Source of the DNA: Propionibacteriaceae bacterium
GTDB lineage: Bacteria > Actinomycetota > Actinomycetes > Propionibacteriales > Propionibacteriaceae
NCBI GenBank assembly: GCA_030532575.1
Contig: JAUNKV010000019.1
Location: 1 to 53,523 of the forward strand
DNA: 53,523 bases
Reading direction: 5' to 3'
Both the position numbers and the translations under genes were made by a program. The notes below the pieces were generated by a model. That model was given only the letters and a program-made list of their open reading frames with translations. It was not told the origin of the DNA and did no database searches. Shown here in pieces: positions 40,393 through 47,569 of the stretch (position 1 is its first letter; each line of letters opens with the position of its first letter).

Positions 40393-40827
40393 TCATGCGT
40401 AGCGGGTCCAGGTGCAGGTCCACTGGCAACGAACGCCCCAGTCCTCCATAGGTCCGTTGGGTGGGAAGACCTGTATGAAGGCCTCGATGGGGGTGCTGCC
40501 AGGTGCGGAGACCTGGCGGGAGTAGGCCCAGCGGGTGTGATCCCATTCCGGCGTGGTCCAAGAGGTCCCGGCGTAGGTGCTTTTGACGGTTCTGATGGCT
40601 GGTCCGTACCACTCGACCCAGTTGGTGCCGCAGGTGCGGGAGTACACGATGGATGCGGTGCCGCCTGCCATGTTCTGGCGGGAGATCACCACCGCGTTGG
40701 CTCCGCAGCCGGTGGGGTAGGGGAGGGTGCCGTGGTGGTGGGGTGCCGCACTGGCAGCACCAGGGTTGGCCAGTAGGAGTCCGCAGGCCACAGCCAGGGT
40801 GGCCAGCACGGTGATGATACGACGCAT
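40393..40827 (-). CDS. Secreted DUF2690-like protein
   Basis: 144 residues from the ATG at 40827 (AAGGAGG upstream; an earlier frame start at 40842 lacks one). A signal peptide (MRRIITVLATLAVACGLLLANPGAASAAP) is followed by a domain with YPTGCGANAVVISRQNMAGGTASIVYSRTCGTNWVEW. Cys pairs and the YS..C.TNW pattern recall DUF2690-type extracellular proteins of actinobacteria. Two further Cys (VRCQWTCTW) lie near the end. Exported, role unknown. Confidence 0.75.
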   Translation of the reverse strand: MRRIITVLATLAVACGLLLANPGAASAAPHHHGTLPYPTGCGANAVVISRQNMAGGTASIVYSRTCGTNWVEWYGPAIRTVKSTYAGTSWTTPEWDHTRWAYSRQVSAPGSTPIEAFIQVFPPNGPMEDWGVRCQWTCTWTRYA

Positions 40828-40984
40828 GGTGTCCTCCTTCATCGGTGATTGCTCTGGACCAGAACATCATCCCGCCCCCATCGACGACCCGGGCGGGATT
40901 CGTTGAAAACTGGAGTTTGGGCAGTTAACGAACGAAAAGGGGTCGGGTGGCGCATCCCAGTGTGTTACAGATAGTATCTGTTGC

Positions 40985-41185
40985 ATGGTGGAGTTGGAAC
41001 AGGCCAGTGATGAGGAGTTGGGGGTGCTGGATCACCGGCTGCGGCGGGAGCGGTTACGTCGTCGTGGGGCGTGGCGGTCCTGCCAGCACTGCGCGACGTC
41101 GTTCCTGGGCCGGGAGGGGGCTTTGTACTGTTCTGCCCGGTGTCGGGTTGCGGCGTTTCGGGCACGGAAGGGGAGGGTGTCGTGA
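40985..41185 (+). CDS. Small zinc-ribbon protein before the Dam-type methylase
   Basis: 66 residues. CQHCATSFLGREGALYCSARCRVAAFRARKGR holds two CxxC-like pairs (CQHC and CSARC) of a treble-clef or zinc-ribbon finger. The N-terminus is helical and charged (DEELGVLDHRLRRERLRRR). Its stop overlaps the GTG of the methylase (GTGA), so the two are co-translated. Possibly a DNA-binding partner. Confidence 0.75.
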   Translation: MVELEQASDEELGVLDHRLRRERLRRRGAWRSCQHCATSFLGREGALYCSARCRVAAFRARKGRVS

Positions 41186-42084
41186 GTACTGCTGATGCGG
41201 TCAAGGTGGTGGCGTCACGCCGCTATGGGACGTTGTCGCCGTTGAGGTACCCGGGCGGGAAGGCCGCGTTGGCGGGGTTCTTCGCTGATGTGTTCACTCA
41301 TCTGGGGTTACAGGAGGTGTGTTACGTCGAACCCTACGCCGGGGGAGCAGGGGCGGGGATCGCGTTGCTTCGGGAAGGGGTGATCGATCACCTGGTCATC
41401 AACGACTTCGACCCGGCGGTGTATGCGTTCTGGCAGGCGGTGACTTCCCACAACGCCGAGTTCATCGAGCTGATTGAAACCACGCCGTTGACGATCCCGC
41501 AGTGGCGGCACCAGCAGGCGATCTACCGGGCCGGGGACATCACCCGCCCGGTGGAGCTCGGGTTCGCGTTCTTCTACCTCAATCGGACCAACCGGTCAGG
41601 CATCCTCAATGCCGGGGTGATCGGTGGCCTGGCCCAGCAGGGCCGCTACCGCATCGATGCCCGGTTCAACCGCACCACCCTGGTCGAGCGGGTCAAAGCC
41701 ATCGGGGACCTGGCCCACCGGATCAGCGTCACCGACCTGGACGGGCGCAGTGTCCTCACCGCCCACGCCGATGACCCGCGGGTGTTCTTCTACATCGACC
41801 CCCCGTATGTGGAGGCCGGGTCCCAGCTGTACCTCAACGCCTTCGACGGCCGTGACCACATCGCCTTGGCCAAGATCATCACCAGCATCGAGGCCGCGCA
41901 CTGGCTGCTGACCTACGACCACGACCCCCTCATTGAAGGTCTTTACCGGAGCTGCCCCCAATTCCTGCTCGAGCTGACCTACTCCGCCCGCCACCCGGGC
42001 CGAGCCCAGGAACTCCTGATCGCCTCCCCCCAGATCGCGGCCGCGATCACCGACCTCCACCCACACCGTCAAGCAACCGCCTGA
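41182..42084 (+). CDS. Dam-type (D12 class) adenine-N6 DNA methyltransferase
   Basis: 300 residues from the GTG at 41182. Motif X is LRYPGGKAALAGFF, motif I is VEPYAGGAGAGIALL, then LVINDFDPAVYAFW and motif IV FFYIDPPYVEAGSQLY. These are the marks of D12-class enzymes related to Dam and DpnM; the target site is unknown. No endonuclease is adjacent. Its last 38 bp overlap the end of the convergent ParB-fold gene. Confidence 0.9.
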   Translation: MSTADAVKVVASRRYGTLSPLRYPGGKAALAGFFADVFTHLGLQEVCYVEPYAGGAGAGIALLREGVIDHLVINDFDPAVYAFWQAVTSHNAEFIELIETTPLTIPQWRHQQAIYRAGDITRPVELGFAFFYLNRTNRSGILNAGVIGGLAQQGRYRIDARFNRTTLVERVKAIGDLAHRISVTDLDGRSVLTAHADDPRVFFYIDPPYVEAGSQLYLNAFDGRDHIALAKIITSIEAAHWLLTYDHDPLIEGLYRSCPQFLLELTYSARHPGRAQELLIASPQIAAAITDLHPHRQATA

Positions 42085-43546
42085 GCAACGGCTCCACCAG
42101 CTTCCACGCCTTGTGAACCTCTTCGGGAAACACGGGCCGGTCCGGACTGTGCGCCACCACGTTGAACCACGCCACCGCCCCCGGGGTCTCCGAGCCACCA
42201 GAATCGACCTGGTTGACACATGTCATCCAGGCCTTGTTGTTTCCCTCGGCCTTCCTGAGCTCCTGCAGCATCGGCTTGAGCGCCCCGCTTGCGGAGACCC
42301 CCGTGGTCTCCAGGTAGTACTTCACCGTGGTCTCCAGGATCGAACGCAACAGGATCGCCGTCGTGATCGGGAACTCCTGGACCGACAGCCGCCGCAACTC
42401 GAAGTAACGACCCTCCAGGGCTGGAGGCAGCTGCTCGTAGTCCAGGGTTCTCAGGTCGAGCTTGTCCTTCGTCTCGGGACGATTCGGCCCCCGAGACCCC
42501 ACACCCCCACCACTGGTCTGGGAGGACTCAGCACCGTCACCCCGCTGGTCGGAAAAACTGCCCGGCGACGAACCCCCACCGCCCGACGACGACGTTGAGG
42601 CCTTGTTTCCGCCGTCATTCGGGTCTGGTGGTGGGGGAGGAGCGGGGGGCCTCCCGGTCATGCGCGCGACGAGCTGCTTCACCAGCTCGGGGCGGGAGGC
42701 TTTGAGCGCATCTGATCGGGTGTTGAGGCGTTCTGCTCGGAACTCACCGATCAGATACTCCACCGCCCGTCGGTGCTGCTCGGACAGCCCCGCGCCGATG
42801 GCCTCCGGCGTTTCCGTCGTCGGCTCCAGCAACCCGTCCTTGGTGAAGGAAACCCCCAAGGCCTCTGCGATCTCGGGACGCTTGTAGGCGTACTCGAACG
42901 ACGACATCGGCAAGTCGTTGCTCACCGCGTAGTCATGCAGGCTCGGATCATCAAACCTCACCCCGTTGAGGAACCGCCGCATCACCGCCATCTTGATGAA
43001 AGCCGGGATGTTCTTCACCCCGGGGTGCCGAGCCTTGATGTCAGCCACCGTGGTCGAAGCATCCAGCAACGAATAGTAGAACGTCGCCTGCTGATCCCGA
43101 CTCCACTTCTTCTTCGACGTCGTGGTGTGAAGCCGCGCGATGTGAGGCTCAGCCGTCTTCCGATCCGGAGCCACCAGAACACGAATCCGAACGGGCAGAT
43201 TCGCCACCTCCGACGCAAACCGCTTCAACAACCGCTCCACCGCCTGCTGCTGCACCCCCGCCACCCCCGGGTCCTGAAGCGCCTTCAACGCACTCACCCG
43301 CCGGTTCCCCTCCAACACCAGATACTGCTTGCTGCCGAGTGAGGTCTCCAACACGACCGGCACCTCGTTGTCGAAGTACCCATCCCGAAGGATCGACGTC
43401 GCCGCCTCCAACGCATCCTCCGACGCGAACAGATACTGCAACGCCGCAGCCTCATCATCCGGCCTGGTCGGAATCCGGTAATTGTCCAAGTCCAACCGAA
43501 GATCACCCAGGTCAACATGGACCATCGGCAACTCCACATACCCCAT
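42047..43546 (-). CDS. ParB/sulfiredoxin-fold protein next to a NACHT gene
   Basis: 499 residues from the ATG at 43546 (GGGAGGA upstream). The N-terminal ParB-like domain has DLGDLRLDLDNYRIP, EVPVVLETS and VLEGNRRVSALKAL (about 80-95). A helical middle part follows (HTTTSKKKWSRDQQATFYYSLLDAS), then a Pro/Gly/Ser linker (PPAPPPPPDPNDGG), and a C-terminal domain (FPITTAILLRSILETTVKYYLE). Stand-alone ParB-fold proteins with extra domains are common in defence islands. Divergent from the NACHT gene. Confidence 0.82.
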   Translation of the reverse strand: MGYVELPMVHVDLGDLRLDLDNYRIPTRPDDEAAALQYLFASEDALEAATSILRDGYFDNEVPVVLETSLGSKQYLVLEGNRRVSALKALQDPGVAGVQQQAVERLLKRFASEVANLPVRIRVLVAPDRKTAEPHIARLHTTTSKKKWSRDQQATFYYSLLDASTTVADIKARHPGVKNIPAFIKMAVMRRFLNGVRFDDPSLHDYAVSNDLPMSSFEYAYKRPEIAEALGVSFTKDGLLEPTTETPEAIGAGLSEQHRRAVEYLIGEFRAERLNTRSDALKASRPELVKQLVARMTGRPPAPPPPPDPNDGGNKASTSSSGGGGSSPGSFSDQRGDGAESSQTSGGGVGSRGPNRPETKDKLDLRTLDYEQLPPALEGRYFELRRLSVQEFPITTAILLRSILETTVKYYLETTGVSASGALKPMLQELRKAEGNNKAWMTCVNQVDSGGSETPGAVAWFNVVAHSPDRPVFPEEVHKAWKLVEPLLRRLLDGVGGGR

Positions 43547-43675
43547 CCCAGTCCTCCCAACGACCGACACGACCGAACACAGCGTACCGCTGTTACCAGG
43601 ACCGAGGCACCTGGTTGGCCTCGAACGGAACCGCAGACCTGACGGTGCTGCTGTGTTCCCGCCCCCAAGCTGAGA

Positions 43676-43705
43676 GCTGAACAAATTTTATTCAGATAAT
43701 TCAGC
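43676..43705. promoter_or_regulatory. Divergent operator between ParB-fold and NACHT genes
   Basis: GCTGAA (43676-43681) and TTCAGC (43700-43705) are inverted; a third copy, TTCAG, lies between. The sequence is AT-rich compared with its surroundings. It may coordinate both genes. Confidence 0.4.
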
Positions 43706-43749
43706 GTAGATGTGTGGTAGGCTGCTGGCATCAACGTGAAGGAGGAATA

Positions 43750-45462
43750 ATGACCGCGCTGAATCCTCATCAGGTGAGGCGTGCGATCGAGCGGTTGAAG
43801 TTGTCCCCCAAGGATCGGAAGGCCATCGAGCTGATCCTCCCCCTGCTGGGCAACCACAACCAGGTCACCATCAAGGCGGTGCACGAGACCCTGTACCGGT
43901 TCGCGGACACGGCCACGGCCAACAACTCCCTGAAGAACCTGTGCAACCGCTTCAACCAAGCTGCCACGACCCAAGGCCTCAACATCACAGTGCAGCGCAG
44001 CCCTGGCAAGAAGGGCGGGTCCGCAGCCCGGCAGCTGTGGTTCGAGGGTCCCATCCCTCCTCCGGATGCTGCCTTGGCAAGGGAACTCGACCACGTCCGC
44101 CGCTGCACCGTGATCACCGACCCTCACGCAGTGGTGGGGGACTTGGGTGAGAACACCCCCACCGTTGACGTGATGAGCTTCCTGACTGACTGGGCGACCA
44201 CGGCCGGGACATCTCCCCTGTGTCTTCTGTTGGGTGAGAACGGGACAGGCAAGACCGTCACCTGCCAGCGTCTCTCCGAGTACCTCCACCAGGCACACGC
44301 CACCGATCCGAGTATCCCGGCCCCCATCTACCTCGACCTGCGAGAGGTATGGAACTTCCACTCGGGCATCCCCACCCTGGCAGCCACGGTGCAGGAATGC
44401 TTCAATCGTGGCTGGCGCGCTGATCGCAGTTACTCCCTCGACGACTTCTGGAGTTGGGTGGACCAGGGCGCGGTGGTGATCTTTGACAGCCTGGACGACG
44501 TCTTGTGCCGCCTCAAGGACCAAGAAGCCATCACCTTCACCCGGGGCCTCCTCGACCTCCTCGAGATAACGCAACGGCGTCACAACGAGGACCCCAGCCA
44601 CAACATCCCGAAAGTGTTGGTCTCCTGCCGCCCCCAGTACTTCCGCACCCTCAACGAGCAACGAAATCACATCGGACACGGCCAGGCTGACGCCGTCACG
44701 ACACTGCACCTCCTTCCCTTCACCCGCGAACAGAGCCACCGCTACCTGGAAGGCCTGGCAGGCAGGAACGACACCCCTCAGGGCCTGGAGCTGCTGGACG
44801 AGGTATATGACCTGGCCGATCTGGCATCCCGACCCCTCATGGTGAGGATGCTCGGTGAGCAACTGGAAAACCTCGATTCCCAGCGCCGGGCAGGACACGC
44901 CATCCGCGGAGTGGACATCTACGAAGACCTGGTACAGCGATGGCTCGACCGCGACGACGGTCAGCATCACTTCAAACCACCCCACAAGCTCAAGCTTATG
45001 GAACACCTGGCAGCGCATCTCTGGCGCAACGAGACAACAGGACTGGAGGCCAGCGAACTCGAGCAATGGCTCCACAAATGGCGCAACACCCAACAATCGT
45101 TCACGCGCTACAACCACATCAGCCCCGATCTGCTGGAGAAAGACCTCCGTGTGGCGACCCTCCTCACCCGGCACGACAAAGGCAACACCTTTGGCTTCGC
45201 CCACACCTCCTTGCAGGAGTACTTCCTCGCCCGATACCTCCTCCATGCCGTCCGTGACGACCAACCAGAGAACTGGGCCATCCGCTGCCCCACCAACGAA
45301 ACCCTGGAGTTCCTGGGCCAACTCTTCGACACCGACCCCAACCTCATCCACACCCTGAACTCCTGGCACACCCACTGCCACCCCCAGACCGCCGAACTGA
45401 TCCTCCACTACGGCCGCCACGCCCAACACACCAACCACCCGGTCCCCTACAACACCCCTTGA
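43750..45462 (+). CDS. NACHT-family NTPase (bacterial NLR-like)
   Basis: 570 residues from the ATG at 43750 after GAAGGAGGA. The N-terminal domain (1-105) is helical (MTALNPHQVRRAIERLKLSPKDRKAIEL). The NACHT core has Walker A LLLGENGTGKTVTCQRL (about 160), Walker B VVIFDSLDDVL (about 244), sensor KVLVSCRPQYFRT, and the NACHT-associated FAHTSLQEYFLARYLL near residue 490. No long leucine-rich or TPR repeats follow. Bacterial NACHT proteins are proven anti-phage factors in several cases; the short C-terminus suggests a minimal version. Confidence 0.85.
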   Translation: MTALNPHQVRRAIERLKLSPKDRKAIELILPLLGNHNQVTIKAVHETLYRFADTATANNSLKNLCNRFNQAATTQGLNITVQRSPGKKGGSAARQLWFEGPIPPPDAALARELDHVRRCTVITDPHAVVGDLGENTPTVDVMSFLTDWATTAGTSPLCLLLGENGTGKTVTCQRLSEYLHQAHATDPSIPAPIYLDLREVWNFHSGIPTLAATVQECFNRGWRADRSYSLDDFWSWVDQGAVVIFDSLDDVLCRLKDQEAITFTRGLLDLLEITQRRHNEDPSHNIPKVLVSCRPQYFRTLNEQRNHIGHGQADAVTTLHLLPFTREQSHRYLEGLAGRNDTPQGLELLDEVYDLADLASRPLMVRMLGEQLENLDSQRRAGHAIRGVDIYEDLVQRWLDRDDGQHHFKPPHKLKLMEHLAAHLWRNETTGLEASELEQWLHKWRNTQQSFTRYNHISPDLLEKDLRVATLLTRHDKGNTFGFAHTSLQEYFLARYLLHAVRDDQPENWAIRCPTNETLEFLGQLFDTDPNLIHTLNSWHTHCHPQTAELILHYGRHAQHTNHPVPYNTP

Positions 45463-45488
45463 TTTACCTCCGCATCCGGAGGTAGACT
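45459..45488 (+). promoter_or_regulatory. Promoter of the Myb-repeat operon with operator in the spacer
   Basis: -35 TTGATT (45459-45464), overlapping the NACHT stop, 18-base spacer and -10 TAGACT (45483-45488). The palindrome TACCTCCG-CATC-CGGAGGTA (45465-45484) fills the spacer. Two small leader hairpins follow (GCTGGGA with TCCCAGC; CGGGA with TCCCG) before AAGGAG. Confidence 0.7.
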
Positions 45489-45558
45489 TGGGGGTGCCAG
45501 CTGGGAAACAGGTCCCAGCCACCGGGAAACACAGTCCCGACACATCCAAGGAGATTTC

Positions 45559-45918
45559 ATGGCTCCCACTGCGAAACAGTTGAAGTACATCAACGACCTC
45601 GCTGTCACATGGCGGTCCCCGAAGCGGCCTTCGGAGGCGCGGGTTGCCCGCGCCGAGGAGCGGGCTCGGCGACTGTTCGCCGAGACCCGCCTGAAGCGGG
45701 CGCTCGGAGTGGAAACGGTCGACGTCGATGCCCTGCTGGGTGTTGAGGTCCCCGCCCACGTTCCCGCGGGGAAGGAAGCCGAGGCCGTTGAGGTCTTCGT
45801 CCGGGACTACCTGAATGCGTGGATGCGGGCACGTGACATCCGCACCCAGGCGCTGTTGGACCGGCGAGAGACCCTCACCACCAGTGAAGCCGCCGAACTC
45901 ATCGAGCTGCTGCGCTGA
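45559..45918 (+). CDS. Small protein, first gene of the Myb-repeat operon
   Basis: 119 residues, starting MAPTAKQLKYINDLAVTWRSP and ending LTTSEAAELIELLR. The pairing of T.KQ..YI..L near one end with LT..EA..LI..L at the other is a small helical motif of plasmid proteins. A version occurs at the C-terminus of the 51782 product (TDSQVDQIMALI ... REDADLYLTSL). Both genes follow a promoter with an operator in the spacer. The middle is basic and helical. Function unknown. Confidence 0.75.
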   Translation: MAPTAKQLKYINDLAVTWRSPKRPSEARVARAEERARRLFAETRLKRALGVETVDVDALLGVEVPAHVPAGKEAEAVEVFVRDYLNAWMRARDIRTQALLDRRETLTTSEAAELIELLR

Positions 45919-45930
45919 AAGGGGTGTGAG

Positions 45931-46698
45931 ATGGAACAAGAACTCTTCCAAGAAGCGCTCCGTGAGTTTCTGAGCGCACTGTCCTACATCATGCTGGCGT
46001 TCGCGCCGCTGCTGGCGATGACGGTGATGTTCAAGATCGTAAATCTCGTCAAGGACTCATCCGAACCGCGGGTGACGTATGAGGAGTTCCGTGCTGGGCT
46101 GCGGGCGCAGGGATACTCGCCGGACGGAGATAGGGAGAAGGCCTCCAAGGGTCCGGCGGCTGGTGAACAGGATGCCGTGCCCCCGCTGCGGGCCGCCGCC
46201 CCGTACAGCCCCTGCCGGTGTGGAGGGTCCTGTGAGGTGGCGAAACGTCGGGCCGAGGGAATCGTGGCGGCGATCCAGGAACAGATCGGTGAATACCGGT
46301 TGGACCTCGATTTCGTATTGGAGGGTCCCGGGTTCTTCGACGTCGCCTTCCCAGAGGCGAAGAGGTTCTGGGAAGCCCTCACCGAGTGGGAAGACCACCA
46401 CCACACCCTGACTGGGCGGGAAGCACTCGGCCGGGCTGAGCAGCTCGAGCGGTTGTTCGAGGACGCGGTCACCTCAGCGCGTGCTTCCGGGCTGGATTAC
46501 ATGCCCGCAGCGACCCGCCTTGAGGCCCGCACCGCCCAGAAGTTGGCGGCGAAGGCCACCCGCACGAACCACGGGCCAGAACGTGATGCCCTGATGGAAC
46601 GGGTGGCACGCATCTTGTCCGAGCTGAACCTGGCCTTCTTGTCCCGGCAGGAAGTCGCCGCCCTGACCGCCTCGACCCGCTATGAGATAGGACACTGA
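45931..46698 (+). CDS. Membrane-anchored protein with zinc-like Cys cluster, paralogue of 32903
   Basis: 255 residues. A membrane helix (LSALSYIMLAFAPLLAMTVMF) is followed by a Cys-rich piece (SPCRCGGSCEVAKRRAEG) and a domain with EGPGFFDVAFPEAKRFWEALTEWED, LTGREALGRAEQLERLFED and RVARILSELNLAFLSRQ. These blocks match the 32903-33535 product. GAAAGGGG precedes the ATG. The stop and the next ATG overlap by one base (TGATG). Function unknown. Confidence 0.78.
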   Translation: MEQELFQEALREFLSALSYIMLAFAPLLAMTVMFKIVNLVKDSSEPRVTYEEFRAGLRAQGYSPDGDREKASKGPAAGEQDAVPPLRAAAPYSPCRCGGSCEVAKRRAEGIVAAIQEQIGEYRLDLDFVLEGPGFFDVAFPEAKRFWEALTEWEDHHHTLTGREALGRAEQLERLFEDAVTSARASGLDYMPAATRLEARTAQKLAAKATRTNHGPERDALMERVARILSELNLAFLSRQEVAALTASTRYEIGH

Positions 46699-47054
46699 TG
46701 GAATCAATGGATGGGGCGACCTTCACCGCGATCCGGCACCTGCTCGGTGTGGGCACTCAGGAGCTCGCTGAGCTGCTGCCCGCAGGCCGGGACGGTCGGA
46801 GTGTGGGGACCCGCACCCTCCGGGACTGGGCTGCCGGTACCCTCCCCATCCCTCCCAGGATCGCAGACCACATGTGGATGCTCCTGGACCAGCACACCCA
46901 CACCGTCGAGCACCTACCCCCCGCAGAAAGGTTCCTGCTCCCACGCCGCTACCCCGGACTACGCGATGGGCTACCCCACAGCTGGTGGATCGGGGTAGCG
47001 GCCCGGCACCTCGAGCGTTACCCCACCACCCCCATCCACTGGGACACCCCATGA
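46698..47054 (+). CDS. HTH protein of the Myb-repeat operon
   Basis: 118 residues. A Cro-like HTH spans residues 6-55 (FTAIRHLLGVGTQELAELLPAG, then TLRDWAAGTLPIPPRIADHMW). The end (SWWIGVAARHLERYPTTPIHWD) matches GWWLGVAARVLAADPSRAVRWWDE of the 52398 protein, which shares the same HTH. These are paralogues of different length. It overlaps both neighbours (TGATG before, ATGA after), so the operon is tightly coupled. Possible autoregulator. Confidence 0.75.
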   Translation: MESMDGATFTAIRHLLGVGTQELAELLPAGRDGRSVGTRTLRDWAAGTLPIPPRIADHMWMLLDQHTHTVEHLPPAERFLLPRRYPGLRDGLPHSWWIGVAARHLERYPTTPIHWDTP

Positions 47055-47569
47055 TGAGTGCGCGGCGCCCGTGGTGCAGCACCGAGGTCGCGGTGCTGCA
47101 CCAGTACGGCCCCGTCCTGCCCTGGCCCGAGCTGGAAGCGTTGCTGCCAGGGCGGTCGCAGTCCGCGATCCAAACAGCCCTCACCCGACACGGAATCCGA
47201 CGTCGTGCTCCTCGACCTGCCACACGACCACGCCGCTGGACCCCAACCGAGGACGAGCTCCTCCACCAGATCGGACCATCCGCGTCATGGCCGGAGCTGA
47301 CAGCCGCGTTCCCCGACCGGAGTCAAGACGCAATCGGGCAACGGATACGCCACCTCGGCCTGCACCGCCCCACCCCTCACCCCTGGACCCTGGAGGAGGA
47401 TGCACTTCTCCGCCACCACGGTGCGTCCATGCCGTGGCCAGAACTGGAAACCCTCCTCCCCACCCGAACCCAGGACACCATCCGTCGCCGCATGAGAACA
47501 CTCGGCATCCACCGAACCACACCCCGCCACGGCACCAAGCAGAACCGAAAAGGCAGGGCAAGAAAATGA
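47051..47569 (+). CDS. Myb/SANT-like protein with three repeats
   Basis: 172 residues. Three units of about 50 residues start at WCSTEVAVLHQYGPVLPWPELEALLPGRSQSAIQ, at WTPTEDELLHQIGPSASWPEL and at WTLEEDALLRHHGASMPWPEL. Each shows W..xED.LL, a P/S-W-x-E-L helix and the recognition-like helix [LF]P.R[TS]..[AT]I..R. This is the three-helix Myb/SANT-type DNA-binding fold. The tail is very basic (RTTPRHGTKQNRKGRARK). ATGA overlaps at both ends. A broken copy sits in the par operon (37605-38135). Confidence 0.82.
   Translation: MMSARRPWCSTEVAVLHQYGPVLPWPELEALLPGRSQSAIQTALTRHGIRRRAPRPATRPRRWTPTEDELLHQIGPSASWPELTAAFPDRSQDAIGQRIRHLGLHRPTPHPWTLEEDALLRHHGASMPWPELETLLPTRTQDTIRRRMRTLGIHRTTPRHGTKQNRKGRARK

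Noticed and set aside
43294-45951. 885-codon minus-strand frame under the NACHT gene
   Set aside because: It is the GC-rich shadow of the NACHT gene; no family motifs and no start signals.
47071-47565. N-terminal extension of the 16-repeat protein
   Set aside because: The upstream in-frame stretch overlaps the 3-repeat gene and is a His/Pro/Arg-rich shadow; the ATG at 47566 overlaps the previous stop as elsewhere in the operon.
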